Below are positions 17,443 through 26,659 of a stretch of 48,195 nt of DNA, piece by piece. Location: NCBI GenBank assembly GCA_029261065.1, contig JAJDCB010000030.1, forward strand, positions 1-48,195. The letters run 5' to 3'. How positions within the stretch are numbered: position 1 is the first letter of the stretch; the number at the start of each line of letters is the position of its first letter. The translations under genes were made by a program, and so were the position numbers. The notes under the pieces are model-generated. The model was not told the DNA's origin. It was given only the letters and a program-made list of their open reading frames with translations, and made no database searches. This DNA is from Candidatus Omnitrophota bacterium. GTDB lineage: Bacteria; Omnitrophota; Gorgyraeia; Zapsychrales; Zapsychraceae.

Positions 17443-19341
17443 TTAATAGATTTTAGGAAAAAATGAGTCAGATAGCGGTAGGGTTGGCCTCATGATAGAG
17501 TTTACACGGTGACTATCGTTGTGTCTTGGTAGTCGTTTCTCTGCAGGAAAAGCAAGATGAAATCTTTTTTCATTTAAAACGTAGAGAGGGATATTTAAAT
17601 TATCATAACGGCGTTTGTTATCAAGAGGTTCTTTTTTAAGAAATAAGAAGGCTGATATACGACTCGTTGTATAAATCTTGATCATTTGTTTTGCTATATA
17701 AGGATCAGAACTAAAATCGATAGAACCTCTCTCAGTTCCTACCCCCGTTTTTTTTAACCAAGCCTTTCCTAAATCTTCAAGGGACATATTGATGACCTCA
17801 AAAGCCTCGGCATTATCTTCTTCAAGGATTGCAAAAAAGGGAAGGATGGTCTTAAAGTTTGCTTGTAAAGTGGTGTTGTAATATATTGGCCACAGCTCGG
17901 GCATTTGACTATTTTCTAAATTTTCTTCATTTAAGGGGCGTGTGCCGGGCATATCGAGGGCGATAAACCCATCTTGCTTTAAACGCCTTTGTGCGATTTG
18001 GTAGAATTCTTTGCTATATAATTTGCTTAAATTGTAATTTTTTGGATCTGGAAAGTCGAGATAAATAGCATCGTAGTTTTCTGTATCTGTTCGGATAAAG
18101 TGGTAACCATCAGCAATAATGGATGTGACCTTCGGATGATTAAGGGCTCCTTTATTTAAGTAACTTAAAACAGGATGTGTTTTAGAAAGCTCGATCATCT
18201 TTTTATCAAGCTCAACATGAACGATGTTTGTGACAAAAGAATGTTTTAAAAGTTCTCGAATAAGACACCCATCACCGCCGCCTATCACCAGAATATTTTT
18301 TGGTTTATGTTGATTTAAAATAATGGGAACGTGGGCAAAATACTCATGATAGATTTCTTCTGAGTTGCTTCCTAATTGGTACGCCCCGTCTAAATGGAGG
18401 GTGTAGTCCCAAGGAGTTTGAGGATCAAGTTTATATTTCTGACTATAAACTTTAGAAAGATATTGAGCAGTCTCTTCAGTTTGAGTGTTATGTTTGACGA
18501 TATCAATTTTTTGATAAGGCGTATGATAGCGTTCGATAGGGGCAAGGGATGAGTCAAATCCGAAATACGTAAATATGTTTTTGGAGCGTTGTGCTTGAAA
18601 GAAATAATCACTGAAATGATAACGTTTATGAAGGAAATATTGTTCTATTGCTTGAGAGAATGTTAAGCCTAGAATAAGTAAAGTTCCAATCCCGAGCGTG
18701 AGTATTTGATGCTTCTTTTGTGATGTCTTGACAAATTGTTGATAAAGAAAAAAAGCGATTGCAAGGTTGATCAATGCTATCGAAAAACCAATAGGTATGA
18801 TATCCCAACGAGGCAGTAGATATAAAGGAAAAATAAGGGCTCCAATAAGAGATCCAAAATAATCGGCTGCTAGCACGCGATTGGTTATTTTTTTCTTTTG
18901 AGAGGATATGTGAGCAATATTTATTAAAAGAGGAAGCTCGATACCAGAAAGAAAACCAATGCTTACGGTGAGGATAATAAAACTTAAACAGTAAATGATA
19001 TCAGCACTTAGATAATGTCCGTGAAGATTCACAAGATATCCCGTCATTTTAACGACATGCATAAAAAATACGGAAAGTCCTCCCACAAAACTAAGAAGAA
19101 GTTCAACATAAAATAAAGCCTTCCATGGATTTTGCGTGTGAGGTTTGTTGCTGCAATAAAGGGCTCCTAAACCCATAGCACCTAGATACAATCCAATGGT
19201 TAACACATACCAATATTCAATATTGGTAGCTAGACTAGATACCGTTTGAGCAATTAATAATTCATAGAGAATGCTGCAAGCGGCGAGAATAAATGTGATG
19301 GGATAAATAAGTTTGGGGCGTTTAAGCTTATTTGCAATCAA
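17443..19341 (-). CDS. speE: Membrane-fused spermidine synthase-like aminopropyltransferase (N-terminal TM domain + SpeE-like domain)
   Basis: NILVIGGGDGCLIRELLKH, HVELDKKMIELSK, YDAIYLDFPDPKNYNLSKLYSKEFY; N-terminal multi-TM domain. Confidence 0.88.
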   Translation of the reverse strand: MIANKLKRPKLIYPITFILAACSILYELLIAQTVSSLATNIEYWYVLTIGLYLGAMGLGALYCSNKPHTQNPWKALFYVELLLSFVGGLSVFFMHVVKMTGYLVNLHGHYLSADIIYCLSFIILTVSIGFLSGIELPLLINIAHISSQKKKITNRVLAADYFGSLIGALIFPLYLLPRWDIIPIGFSIALINLAIAFFLYQQFVKTSQKKHQILTLGIGTLLILGLTFSQAIEQYFLHKRYHFSDYFFQAQRSKNIFTYFGFDSSLAPIERYHTPYQKIDIVKHNTQTEETAQYLSKVYSQKYKLDPQTPWDYTLHLDGAYQLGSNSEEIYHEYFAHVPIILNQHKPKNILVIGGGDGCLIRELLKHSFVTNIVHVELDKKMIELSKTHPVLSYLNKGALNHPKVTSIIADGYHFIRTDTENYDAIYLDFPDPKNYNLSKLYSKEFYQIAQRRLKQDGFIALDMPGTRPLNEENLENSQMPELWPIYYNTTLQANFKTILPFFAILEEDNAEAFEVINMSLEDLGKAWLKKTGVGTERGSIDFSSDPYIAKQMIKIYTTSRISAFLFLKKEPLDNKRRYDNLNIPLYVLNEKRFHLAFPAEKRLPRHNDSHRVNSIMRPTLPLSDSFFPKIY

Positions 19342-19695
19342 CTAAAAACCTCTAGCAATTGTTTTGATGTTTACTGTTTTGGCTTCAAAAGCTTGCTTGA
19401 GGACATCGATAGCGATGTTAGGATCCATAGGACCACAGGTAAAGACATCAAAAGCGGCATATTGGTGTTCGGGCCAAGTATGAATAGAAAAATGAGACTC
19501 TTCAATTAATATCACACCGCTAACACCATCGGGTTGAAACTGATGAAAGTGATGGCTTACGATCGTGGCGTTACTTTCCTGTGCAGATTTTAATAAATTT
19601 AGCTTTACTGTTTCAACATTTTTGAGAGTCTCGGCATTGCATTGCAGAAATTCGACAAGAAAATGTTGTCCAAATGTATTTTTGATGGGTTCCAT
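19342..19695 (-). CDS. speD: S-adenosylmethionine decarboxylase proenzyme
   Basis: GVSGVILIEESHFSIHTWPEHQYAAFDVFTCG (pyruvoyl cleavage-site ESH motif). Confidence 0.95.
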   Translation of the reverse strand: MEPIKNTFGQHFLVEFLQCNAETLKNVETVKLNLLKSAQESNATIVSHHFHQFQPDGVSGVILIEESHFSIHTWPEHQYAAFDVFTCGPMDPNIAIDVLKQAFEAKTVNIKTIARGF

Positions 19696-19716
19696 AAGAA
19701 AAAGTTATCCTACTCT

Positions 19717-20409
19717 TTAAAATAAAACATATTGGTTAAGAAAGTAAAGGTCAATTTCTGCTGCGTTTAAGTAACAAACAGCAATGAGTATCAGAGCCAG
19801 CGATTGGATCGTGTAACTTAATATAAATTTATTTGATGATGGGGTATCTAAGTTTTTTGAAGTATTCCATAGAAGCATGCCGCAGACAGCATTGATGAGT
19901 CCGATAGTTAATGCTGTTGGCATGAGTCCTATCTTTGGGAAAAAGAAATAAGCAAATACGACTGTTCCAGCAAAGGCGCCTAAATAGTTAATAGCTAAGA
20001 CACGATTCTCAGACTTTGATGATTTGTCATGAGATAAAGCCATGAGCAACGGGATTTCCATGCCAGAGAGCAGGCCAATGATAATAATGAGTGCGTGTGC
20101 TATGAGAATAAAAAACATCCGTGATAAGCCTATCATATCAAGAGTATGCAGTGTCATAACTGAAAATCCACCAATAAGTGTTAGTAAGATTTCTACACGA
20201 AGCAAATTGAGGGAGGGGGTTTTGAGCATGCGTCCTTCAGCCATCAAAGCTCCCCAACCAAGAGCAAACATGTAAAGACCAATGGTCACGCTGTATCTTA
20301 GGACCGTATTTTCAAGAAATGCTGAAAGCGCTTGTGCAAAGATAAGCTCATAAACAATGCTACAAAAGGCCAAGAAGAAGATAATAATATTTAATAATTT
20401 GTTATTCAT
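19717..20409 (-). CDS. Membrane protein homologous to the N-terminal TM domain of the adjacent membrane spermidine synthase, lacking the catalytic domain
   Basis: AFCSIVYELIFAQALSAFLEN...SVTIGLYMFALGWGAL and GLLSGMEIPLLMAL align with ACSILYELLIAQTVSSLATN...VLTIGLYLGAMGLGAL and GFLSGIELPLLINI; ORF opens at 20439, ATG used here at 20409. Confidence 0.75.
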   Translation of the reverse strand: MNNKLLNIIIFFLAFCSIVYELIFAQALSAFLENTVLRYSVTIGLYMFALGWGALMAEGRMLKTPSLNLLRVEILLTLIGGFSVMTLHTLDMIGLSRMFFILIAHALIIIIGLLSGMEIPLLMALSHDKSSKSENRVLAINYLGAFAGTVVFAYFFFPKIGLMPTALTIGLINAVCGMLLWNTSKNLDTPSSNKFILSYTIQSLALILIAVCYLNAAEIDLYFLNQYVLF

Positions 20410-20474
20410 TAGGATAGATGTTAAGAGTTGGAATGCCAATAGGGTGGATCGCTCGAGTTCTGAAAAATTTTATT

Positions 20475-20732
20475 TTAAGAACAATTAAGGCAGATGTAGA
20501 CTTGCGAGCTCCAAGAGGGATTTTTTCCACCTCCAATTGTTTCTCCAGTATGGTTGCTTTGAAATCCTGAGGGGCAACTGCAAGTAAGGGTGTATGAATT
20601 GGGGCTTACACAAGGTGCAGTACTTCCTGGACCTACAGCATACATGCCACCTGTTTTACACGGAAATTGAGAGGAGCATATAGAGGGGTTGAAAATGACA
20701 AGTAATGTTATAAGAAAAATGATTTTTTTCAT
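20475..20732 (-). CDS. Small secreted cysteine-rich protein (six-Cys module, copy C)
   Basis: Signal peptide then CKTGGMYAVGPGSTAPCVSPNSYTLTCSCPSGF...YICLNC; ORF opens at 20738. Confidence 0.65.
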   Translation of the reverse strand: MKKIIFLITLLVIFNPSICSSQFPCKTGGMYAVGPGSTAPCVSPNSYTLTCSCPSGFQSNHTGETIGGGKNPSWSSQVYICLNCS

Positions 20733-20747
20733 ATGCAAATCCTTCTT

Positions 20748-21026
20748 TTAAGGTAGATTATCTCCAGAATAAGAGGTACGACAATCCAAACAAAGAAATC
20801 CTTCTGATCCTTTTAGAGTATCATTTTTTAAATCTTGTTCACCCGTGGAGTACGCGGTATAGCCAAACGGACAAGTACAGGACCCTGTTAAAAAATTTGG
20901 GATTAGGCATGCATTAGTTCCTTGGTGGATGGTTAACATACCTCCAGCTCTGCAAGGAATAGCACAGGTGCTTATGGAGGGTGCTATGAGTAGCATAAAA
21001 AATAATAGTGCCATGATTTTTTTCAT
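20748..21026 (-). CDS. Small secreted cysteine-rich protein (six-Cys module, copy B)
   Basis: Signal peptide then CRAGGMLTIHQGTNACLIPNFLTGSCTCPFGY...FLCLDC. Confidence 0.65.
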   Translation of the reverse strand: MKKIMALLFFMLLIAPSISTCAIPCRAGGMLTIHQGTNACLIPNFLTGSCTCPFGYTAYSTGEQDLKNDTLKGSEGFLCLDCRTSYSGDNLP

Positions 21027-21044
21027 AATGGTATTTTCCTAAAT

Positions 21045-21962
21045 TTAACTGTCACAATCTAAACAGATAAAAAATCTTTCATCCCAATATTTTCCTCTAA
21101 GGACCATACCACTTACGATGGGTTGATATCCACCTGATGATAATCCACCTGCGGGACAGCTACATCCGTTTGTGTTGGGATTTGGCTCAGAACAACGACC
21201 TTCGTTGGTTAAAGCATAAACACCGCCATGACGACAATTTGGAGCTGGTTCACATCGATTGCCTGAAATATTAGGTCTGAATTTAGCTTGTCCAGGTGCG
21301 CCACTTGTACTACATTGAATTTCACATTTAGCGGTGGTACATGCTGTAACGGCTGTATAGTTTGTATCGGCGATAAGCTGCACTTCGTCAGCGACGTCGC
21401 CAATACCTGTGCAAAAGGCACCATTAAAGAATGGGTTTATGCATTTATTATCGCATAGACCGGGATTGCTTGTGCAGCGATATTCAGCTGTATCCCCACA
21501 AAATCTTATTTCTTGTTCTTCTTTATTTCCGCAAGCTGGCGTTGCGAGTCCGCCGCAAATACCGGTGGGTTGCCAAGGTGAACAGCAACCTGCATTATGG
21601 GTGCATTGGAAAGCCGGGGGACCGCATAAGACGGGGCTTCCATTTAATGTGTAACATTGTCGTGCAAAAACTTGTTCGTTAAGTTCGCATGTTGTACCGT
21701 CACCACAGCATACGCCAGGAGCACATAAATTTTCAAAAGTACAACTTCCACATCCAGGGAGTGGAATACCTGATGGGGCTTCTTTTAGAGTATCGCTCAT
21801 AGAATCGTCTATGGAGCTATCCCAATCTTTAAGATTTGCATTCCACGAACGAATGACATAAGGGCCCATAACTATGATGCCTGACATCACAAGTGTGACA
21901 ATGAGCAAATACTCCGTAAGGTGTTGTGCTTTTTTATTGAGCTTTTTACGAATACGCACCAT
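21045..21962 (-). CDS. Class III (Flp/TadE-like) pilin-type N-terminus fused to a long Cys-rich ectodomain ending in the six-Cys module (copy A)
   Basis: KKAQHLTEYLLIVTLVMSGIIVMGPYVIRSWNANLKDWDSS then about 28 Cys, ending CRHGGVYALTNEGRCSEPNPNTNGCSCPAGG...FICLDC. Confidence 0.7.
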   Translation of the reverse strand: MVRIRKKLNKKAQHLTEYLLIVTLVMSGIIVMGPYVIRSWNANLKDWDSSIDDSMSDTLKEAPSGIPLPGCGSCTFENLCAPGVCCGDGTTCELNEQVFARQCYTLNGSPVLCGPPAFQCTHNAGCCSPWQPTGICGGLATPACGNKEEQEIRFCGDTAEYRCTSNPGLCDNKCINPFFNGAFCTGIGDVADEVQLIADTNYTAVTACTTAKCEIQCSTSGAPGQAKFRPNISGNRCEPAPNCRHGGVYALTNEGRCSEPNPNTNGCSCPAGGLSSGGYQPIVSGMVLRGKYWDERFFICLDCDS

Positions 21963-22105
21963 GCAAAATCCTTAAATTATAAAATGGTAAGATACTACAA
22001 GTATATGTTATATTAATATCAATTTCAATGAAATATTCTGTTGATCTGTAATCTATTTAAATGTAATATTTACCATATCTATCTAAAAATGTTATATTTA
22101 CGAAA

Positions 22106-23053
22106 ATGAGTATTCAAAAACTACCAAGTCGATTTGTTGAACGATTAAAAAAAATCTTGATGGATTGTCAAATTGAGGGAGAAGTCTCTGATTTTTTTTC
22201 TTCCTCTAAGCTGACAGTTAGGTGTAATTCGCTAAAAATCAGTACAGATGAGTTAAAGAAGCGATTGGATACTTGTGGCATCAGATATAAGGAAATCGAC
22301 TGGTGTAAGACGGGGTTTATTATTGATGTGGATGATAAAGCCTCTTTTCTGGATATGGATTTCTTTAAAAAAGGGGAGCTTTATAAACAAAATGCTTCTA
22401 GCCAATTTGTTCCCTTTGTTGTTGATCCTCAGCCAGGAGAAGAAATTTTGGATATGTGTGCAGCTCCTGGGGGTAAAACCACGCAAATGGCAGCTATGAT
22501 GGCGAATCAGGGGCGAATCGTTGCCATAGAATGTGTGAAAAAAAGGTATTATAGATTAAAATCGGTTATTGATCTGTTGGGTGTTGAAAATGTGCAATGT
22601 GTATTAAAAGATGCACGAAGGTTTAGGGCGGCTGATCGATTATTTGATCGAATTCTAGTTGATGCCCCGTGTAGTTCTGAGGGGCGCTTTAATTTAGACG
22701 ATGAGAAAACTTATAAATATTGGAGTTTAAGAAAAGTGAAAGAAATGGTTCGTAAACAACGCGGTTTACTTTTTAAGTCATTTGAATTACTTAAACCAGG
22801 AGGCACTCTTGTTTATTCTACGTGCACATTTTCTCCAGAAGAAAATGAGGGTGTTGTTGATTGGTTTTTAAATAAAAGTGGTCAAAAGATAGAGATGCAA
22901 ACTATTGATATTCATGATATTATGACGTGTCCCGTGCTAAAGGGATGGAATAAAAAAGTTTTTAGCCAACAGCTTCAAATGTGTGTTCGCATTCGACCCA
23001 GTCAATACATGGATGCTTTTTTTATCGCAAAGATGAAGAAGGTTGTCTCATAA
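22106..23053 (+). CDS. RsmB/NOL1-NOP2-sun family RNA m5C methyltransferase
   Basis: EILDMCAAPGGKTTQMAAMM, RILVDAPCSSEGRF, GTLVYSTCTFSPEENEGVV. Confidence 0.92.
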   Translation: MSIQKLPSRFVERLKKILMDCQIEGEVSDFFSSSKLTVRCNSLKISTDELKKRLDTCGIRYKEIDWCKTGFIIDVDDKASFLDMDFFKKGELYKQNASSQFVPFVVDPQPGEEILDMCAAPGGKTTQMAAMMANQGRIVAIECVKKRYYRLKSVIDLLGVENVQCVLKDARRFRAADRLFDRILVDAPCSSEGRFNLDDEKTYKYWSLRKVKEMVRKQRGLLFKSFELLKPGGTLVYSTCTFSPEENEGVVDWFLNKSGQKIEMQTIDIHDIMTCPVLKGWNKKVFSQQLQMCVRIRPSQYMDAFFIAKMKKVVS

Positions 23054-23074
23054 AACCATGAAAGAACAGAATTA

Positions 23075-24292
23075 ATGATTTACTTTTTATCAGCTGCTTT
23101 TGTCATTTTTGTTGGATTAGATTTATCATTACTTCGGAGACGTCACGAGGAATCTTTTCGAAAAACTAACTTTTTTCCAACGAAGTTTGCCATTCTTTTT
23201 TCAATCTTGATTATTGGCATATTAATTTTTTCTGAAGAAAAATTACGTTATGTTCTTTTTTTCTGCATATGTTTTTTGTTACCCATCTACTTATTAAGGC
23301 GACAGGCTTACTTAAGCAAGCCGGAGCTTAAGCCTGATGAGAACGATGTTCCTTCGATCGTGTTTGCCTCAGATGCCATTGGTGTCATCTTTCAATCAAC
23401 ATTTTGGATTATCTGTTCTGCCATTGTTGTTAAGGGGATAAGCCTTTTTATCAAAAAGGATATTACTTTAATGGGAGATCTGATTATTTCGACATTTGTT
23501 TCTTGGTCTGTCATTCTTTTTTTCGTTTATAAAGCAACGACTAGATTCTCCGATAAAGGATTTCTTTATAATGTTGGACTAAAATGGGCGCAACAATCAA
23601 AGACTAAAATTATTCTTATTGCTGTTGTTTTGGGGTTGTCATTTGCGGCATGTTCCTCATATATCATCTTAAATAGAGATGTTCAGCCTGAAACACCATT
23701 TAGTGAAGTGATGAAGAGTATTGATTCGGTTTGGTTTTTAATGATTTTTTTGTGTTTAGCGGTGGCTGTAGCCCCTTTGACAGAGGAGATTTTATTTCGA
23801 GGGTATTTTTATAAAGTTTTGTATCTGCATAAAGGGCAATGGTTTGCACTTGTCGTTATTTCGTTATCTTTTGCAATTTTACATGTCGGTCAATATTGGG
23901 GCGACTGGCTGGCCATTGCTATGGTGACATTCATAGGTTTTGCTTTGACAGGCCTACGCGCTTGGTCTAAGACTACCATCGCAAGTGCAATTATGCATTA
24001 CGTTTATAATGCAGGGGTCATTATTATTCCTGTTATTGTAATGTCAGTCACGCATTCAGCGTTTATCGAATATAAAATTAAAGAAAGCCAAATGAATCGT
24101 AAAGAAAAAATGACTATGCTTTATAAAGCCATTGATCAAACACCAGATTTCTCAGAAATTTATGTTGAATTAGCAAAGATTTACAAAGACGAAGGGAATG
24201 TAATCAAAGCTTTGGAAATGATTGATAGGGCTTTAGATTTAGATCCAGGCACAAAACGTTTTTTGAATCTGAAGGAAGAAATATTAGAGTAA
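23075..24292 (+). CDS. CPBP intramembrane metalloprotease with C-terminal TPR
   Basis: LTEEILFRGYFYKVL and SLSFAILHVGQY (CPBP/Abi motifs); C-terminal EIYVELAKIYKDEGNVIKALEMIDRALDLDPG. Confidence 0.88.
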   Translation: MIYFLSAAFVIFVGLDLSLLRRRHEESFRKTNFFPTKFAILFSILIIGILIFSEEKLRYVLFFCICFLLPIYLLRRQAYLSKPELKPDENDVPSIVFASDAIGVIFQSTFWIICSAIVVKGISLFIKKDITLMGDLIISTFVSWSVILFFVYKATTRFSDKGFLYNVGLKWAQQSKTKIILIAVVLGLSFAACSSYIILNRDVQPETPFSEVMKSIDSVWFLMIFLCLAVAVAPLTEEILFRGYFYKVLYLHKGQWFALVVISLSFAILHVGQYWGDWLAIAMVTFIGFALTGLRAWSKTTIASAIMHYVYNAGVIIIPVIVMSVTHSAFIEYKIKESQMNRKEKMTMLYKAIDQTPDFSEIYVELAKIYKDEGNVIKALEMIDRALDLDPGTKRFLNLKEEILE

Positions 24293-24299
24293 TATATTA

Positions 24300-24713
24300 T
24301 TACTTGAGATACTTGTGAGGTTTAGAAGGAGAGTCGATTTCTTGGTCGACAAGAATCAGTTCACAGCGGCAACGTTTTTCTTTATGAGAAGGATAATTAC
24401 AGCAGGTCGATGCTTCTTTGGTGTTAGGTAATCCTTGTTTCATCCAATCCGCGATATCCATCGCAGGCCAAGTTGCGCGTTCTTGGCAATCCACGCAGAC
24501 ATGTTTGTCGTTTTTGGTTTTCCATTTATATAATTCAAGCGGATATCGTGATTTTTTAATCGCAAAACCACAACCCCGTAATCCTTCCTTAATACCATCA
24601 TTTAGGGTTTCAAGTGACTTGTCTTTTTTTAATTTGAGTAATAGATAACAAGCTAAAAGAATAGTTGTGGTAAGGAGAAAAAATCTAATAATCATCCAAA
24701 AGATTAATATCAT
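24300..24713 (-). CDS. Small membrane-anchored protein with a Cys-rich CxxC...CRC C-terminus
   Basis: N-terminal TM; DKHVCVDCQERATWPAMDIADWMKQGLPNTKEASTCCNYPSHKEKRCRCEL. Confidence 0.6.
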   Translation of the reverse strand: MILIFWMIIRFFLLTTTILLACYLLLKLKKDKSLETLNDGIKEGLRGCGFAIKKSRYPLELYKWKTKNDKHVCVDCQERATWPAMDIADWMKQGLPNTKEASTCCNYPSHKEKRCRCELILVDQEIDSPSKPHKYLK

Positions 24714-24865
24714 AATTTTGTCGTTTGTTATAAGCGGAAGGTCAATATAACAAAGATTTTTAGGGGCGTCAATCAGGGAATTTGGCTTGACAGAAAAGAG
24801 TAAATATATCAGAATATGTCGCTACTATCCACTTAGATAGTATAAAATCTGAAATTACCCTAAAT

Positions 24866-25102
24866 ATGCGAAATATATACCTTATTAAAGATTTGGCCAA
24901 AATTAGTGGCTACTCGACATACGCTCTTAAGTATTACCTGCGCTTAGGGTTACTAAAAGAGATAGGGCGCAGTCCTGAGACAAATTTTAGGTATTTTGAT
25001 GATACGACCAATGAGAGGCTTAAAGAAATACGGCGTTTGCAAAAGCAAAAATTTTCACTTAAAGAAATCCAAGAGAAACTTGAAAGTCCTTCGAATAATT
25101 GA
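24866..25102 (+). CDS. MerR-type DNA-binding protein (HTH domain only)
   Basis: YLIKDLAKISGYSTYALKYYLRLGLLKEIGRSPETNFRYFDDTTNERLKEIRRLQKQKFSLKEIQEKL. Confidence 0.85.
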   Translation: MRNIYLIKDLAKISGYSTYALKYYLRLGLLKEIGRSPETNFRYFDDTTNERLKEIRRLQKQKFSLKEIQEKLESPSNN

Positions 25103-26643
25103 TGTTTAACATGACTTCTAAAATGATGGTTAAAAAAGAGTACAATTTTGTTATTTTTTTGGGAATGACGCTTTTCCTTTTTCATCCCACCCTATCTTCT
25201 GCCCAAGAACAAAAGATTTCAAATGGTAATGACATAAAATTTGATCGTATCGTTGAAGAATCTTTAGATAATATCCAAAAATATAGACTAGGCTTACAAG
25301 AAGAGACAGAAATAAAGTCACCATTAGAGCAATCACATATCGATGTCTTAGATGTCAAAGATCAAAGTATTCGAGAGGTTATTGAAAGTATTTCTCAGAA
25401 AGGAAATTTGGACATTCGTGTGGATGAAAGTGTTCAAGGGCGGGTCACTATTTATCTTAAAGATCTAAAGGCAAGTGATGCGTTAGCGGTCGTGCTTGAG
25501 ACCAATGGTTTGGCGTTTAAAGAAGAAGATGGGGTTTATTATGTAATGCCCCCAGATAAGTTTCGTGAGAAATACAGTTATGGTTTTGGACAGCAAAAGC
25601 AAATCAAAGAGGTTGTTATCGAACATGCTGATATCCTATCTTTAGAAGAAATTTTAAATGGTATGAAAAGTGAGTCGGGATATATTCATTTTGATAAAGA
25701 GTCGCATTCTTTTATTTTGGAAGATTCTCCAGGAAAAGTTTCTGACATGACGAAATTTATTAGAGATTTTGATGTCGCGAAAGAAACGAAACGTTTTATA
25801 CTAAAAAATCATAAAGCATCAGAGATAGCTTCGTCTTTACAAGAAAGTTTAACGCAAAGTGTAGGACGTTTGGATTTTGAAGGAGATTCTCAAGAAATAG
25901 AAGTTACAGATACAGTCGAGAAATTAAAAGAGTTGGAGAAGGTTATACAAGGATTGGATCAAGTAAAGTCACAAATACTCATTGAGGTAAAGATTTTACA
26001 AATTGCTTTAGATGATGAATACCTAAAAGGGGTCGATTGGGAGGCCATTGTTTCGCAATATCAAAAATATTATTTGGGTCAAATAAATCCGGATAATGGG
26101 CAACGAACGTATTCGGATTTGAGTTTAGGCACAGTAAATGAAGAAGATTACAAGGTTCTTCTTGATGCTCTTGAAGCTGTTGGAGAGATTGCGACGATTT
26201 CAAACTTTAAAGTTATAACCATGGATAACAATAATGCAAGTATTACGATTCATTCTGTTGAAACGCCAGTTACTGAAAATCCTGAAGAAATTCAAAAATT
26301 TGCTAAGAAAAAAGAAGCTGTTTTTCATATTGCTACACAAACAAGTGAAGATGACATATATACGGTAGCCCTTAAACCTGTAATGGTGCGTGAGGGTGTG
26401 AATAAAAATGAAAATTCAAGAAATGCTTATTTTGAAATTGATGAACATGTGGAGTCTTCTGTTGGAGATGGGGAAACACTCGTGGTTGGTGGTATGTTTA
26501 AAGAGCGGGTGGTTGAGGCAACAAGAAAAGTTCCGCTGTTAGGAGACCTTCCGTTATTGGGATTTGCTTTTAGAAATCAGGGAGAGAGGGTGTTAAAGAC
26601 AGAGTTGGTCGTGTTTTTGACATTTAAAACGTTAGAACAATAA
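25102..26643 (+). CDS. Secretin (type II/IV pilus GspD/PilQ-like)
   Basis: STN-like LDVKDQSIREVIESISQKGNLDIRVDESVQGRVTIYLKDLKASDAL; C-terminal VGDGETLVVGGMFKERVVEATRKVPLLGDLPLLGFAFRNQGERVLKTELVVFLT. Confidence 0.92.
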   Translation: MFNMTSKMMVKKEYNFVIFLGMTLFLFHPTLSSAQEQKISNGNDIKFDRIVEESLDNIQKYRLGLQEETEIKSPLEQSHIDVLDVKDQSIREVIESISQKGNLDIRVDESVQGRVTIYLKDLKASDALAVVLETNGLAFKEEDGVYYVMPPDKFREKYSYGFGQQKQIKEVVIEHADILSLEEILNGMKSESGYIHFDKESHSFILEDSPGKVSDMTKFIRDFDVAKETKRFILKNHKASEIASSLQESLTQSVGRLDFEGDSQEIEVTDTVEKLKELEKVIQGLDQVKSQILIEVKILQIALDDEYLKGVDWEAIVSQYQKYYLGQINPDNGQRTYSDLSLGTVNEEDYKVLLDALEAVGEIATISNFKVITMDNNNASITIHSVETPVTENPEEIQKFAKKKEAVFHIATQTSEDDIYTVALKPVMVREGVNKNENSRNAYFEIDEHVESSVGDGETLVVGGMFKERVVEATRKVPLLGDLPLLGFAFRNQGERVLKTELVVFLTFKTLEQ

Positions 26644-26659
26644 TTCGATTATAGTTTCT

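Noticed and set aside
21409-21682. Plus-strand ORFs of 81 and 83 aa
   Set aside because: Antisense to the Cys-rich pilin-like gene; mutually overlapping shadow frames
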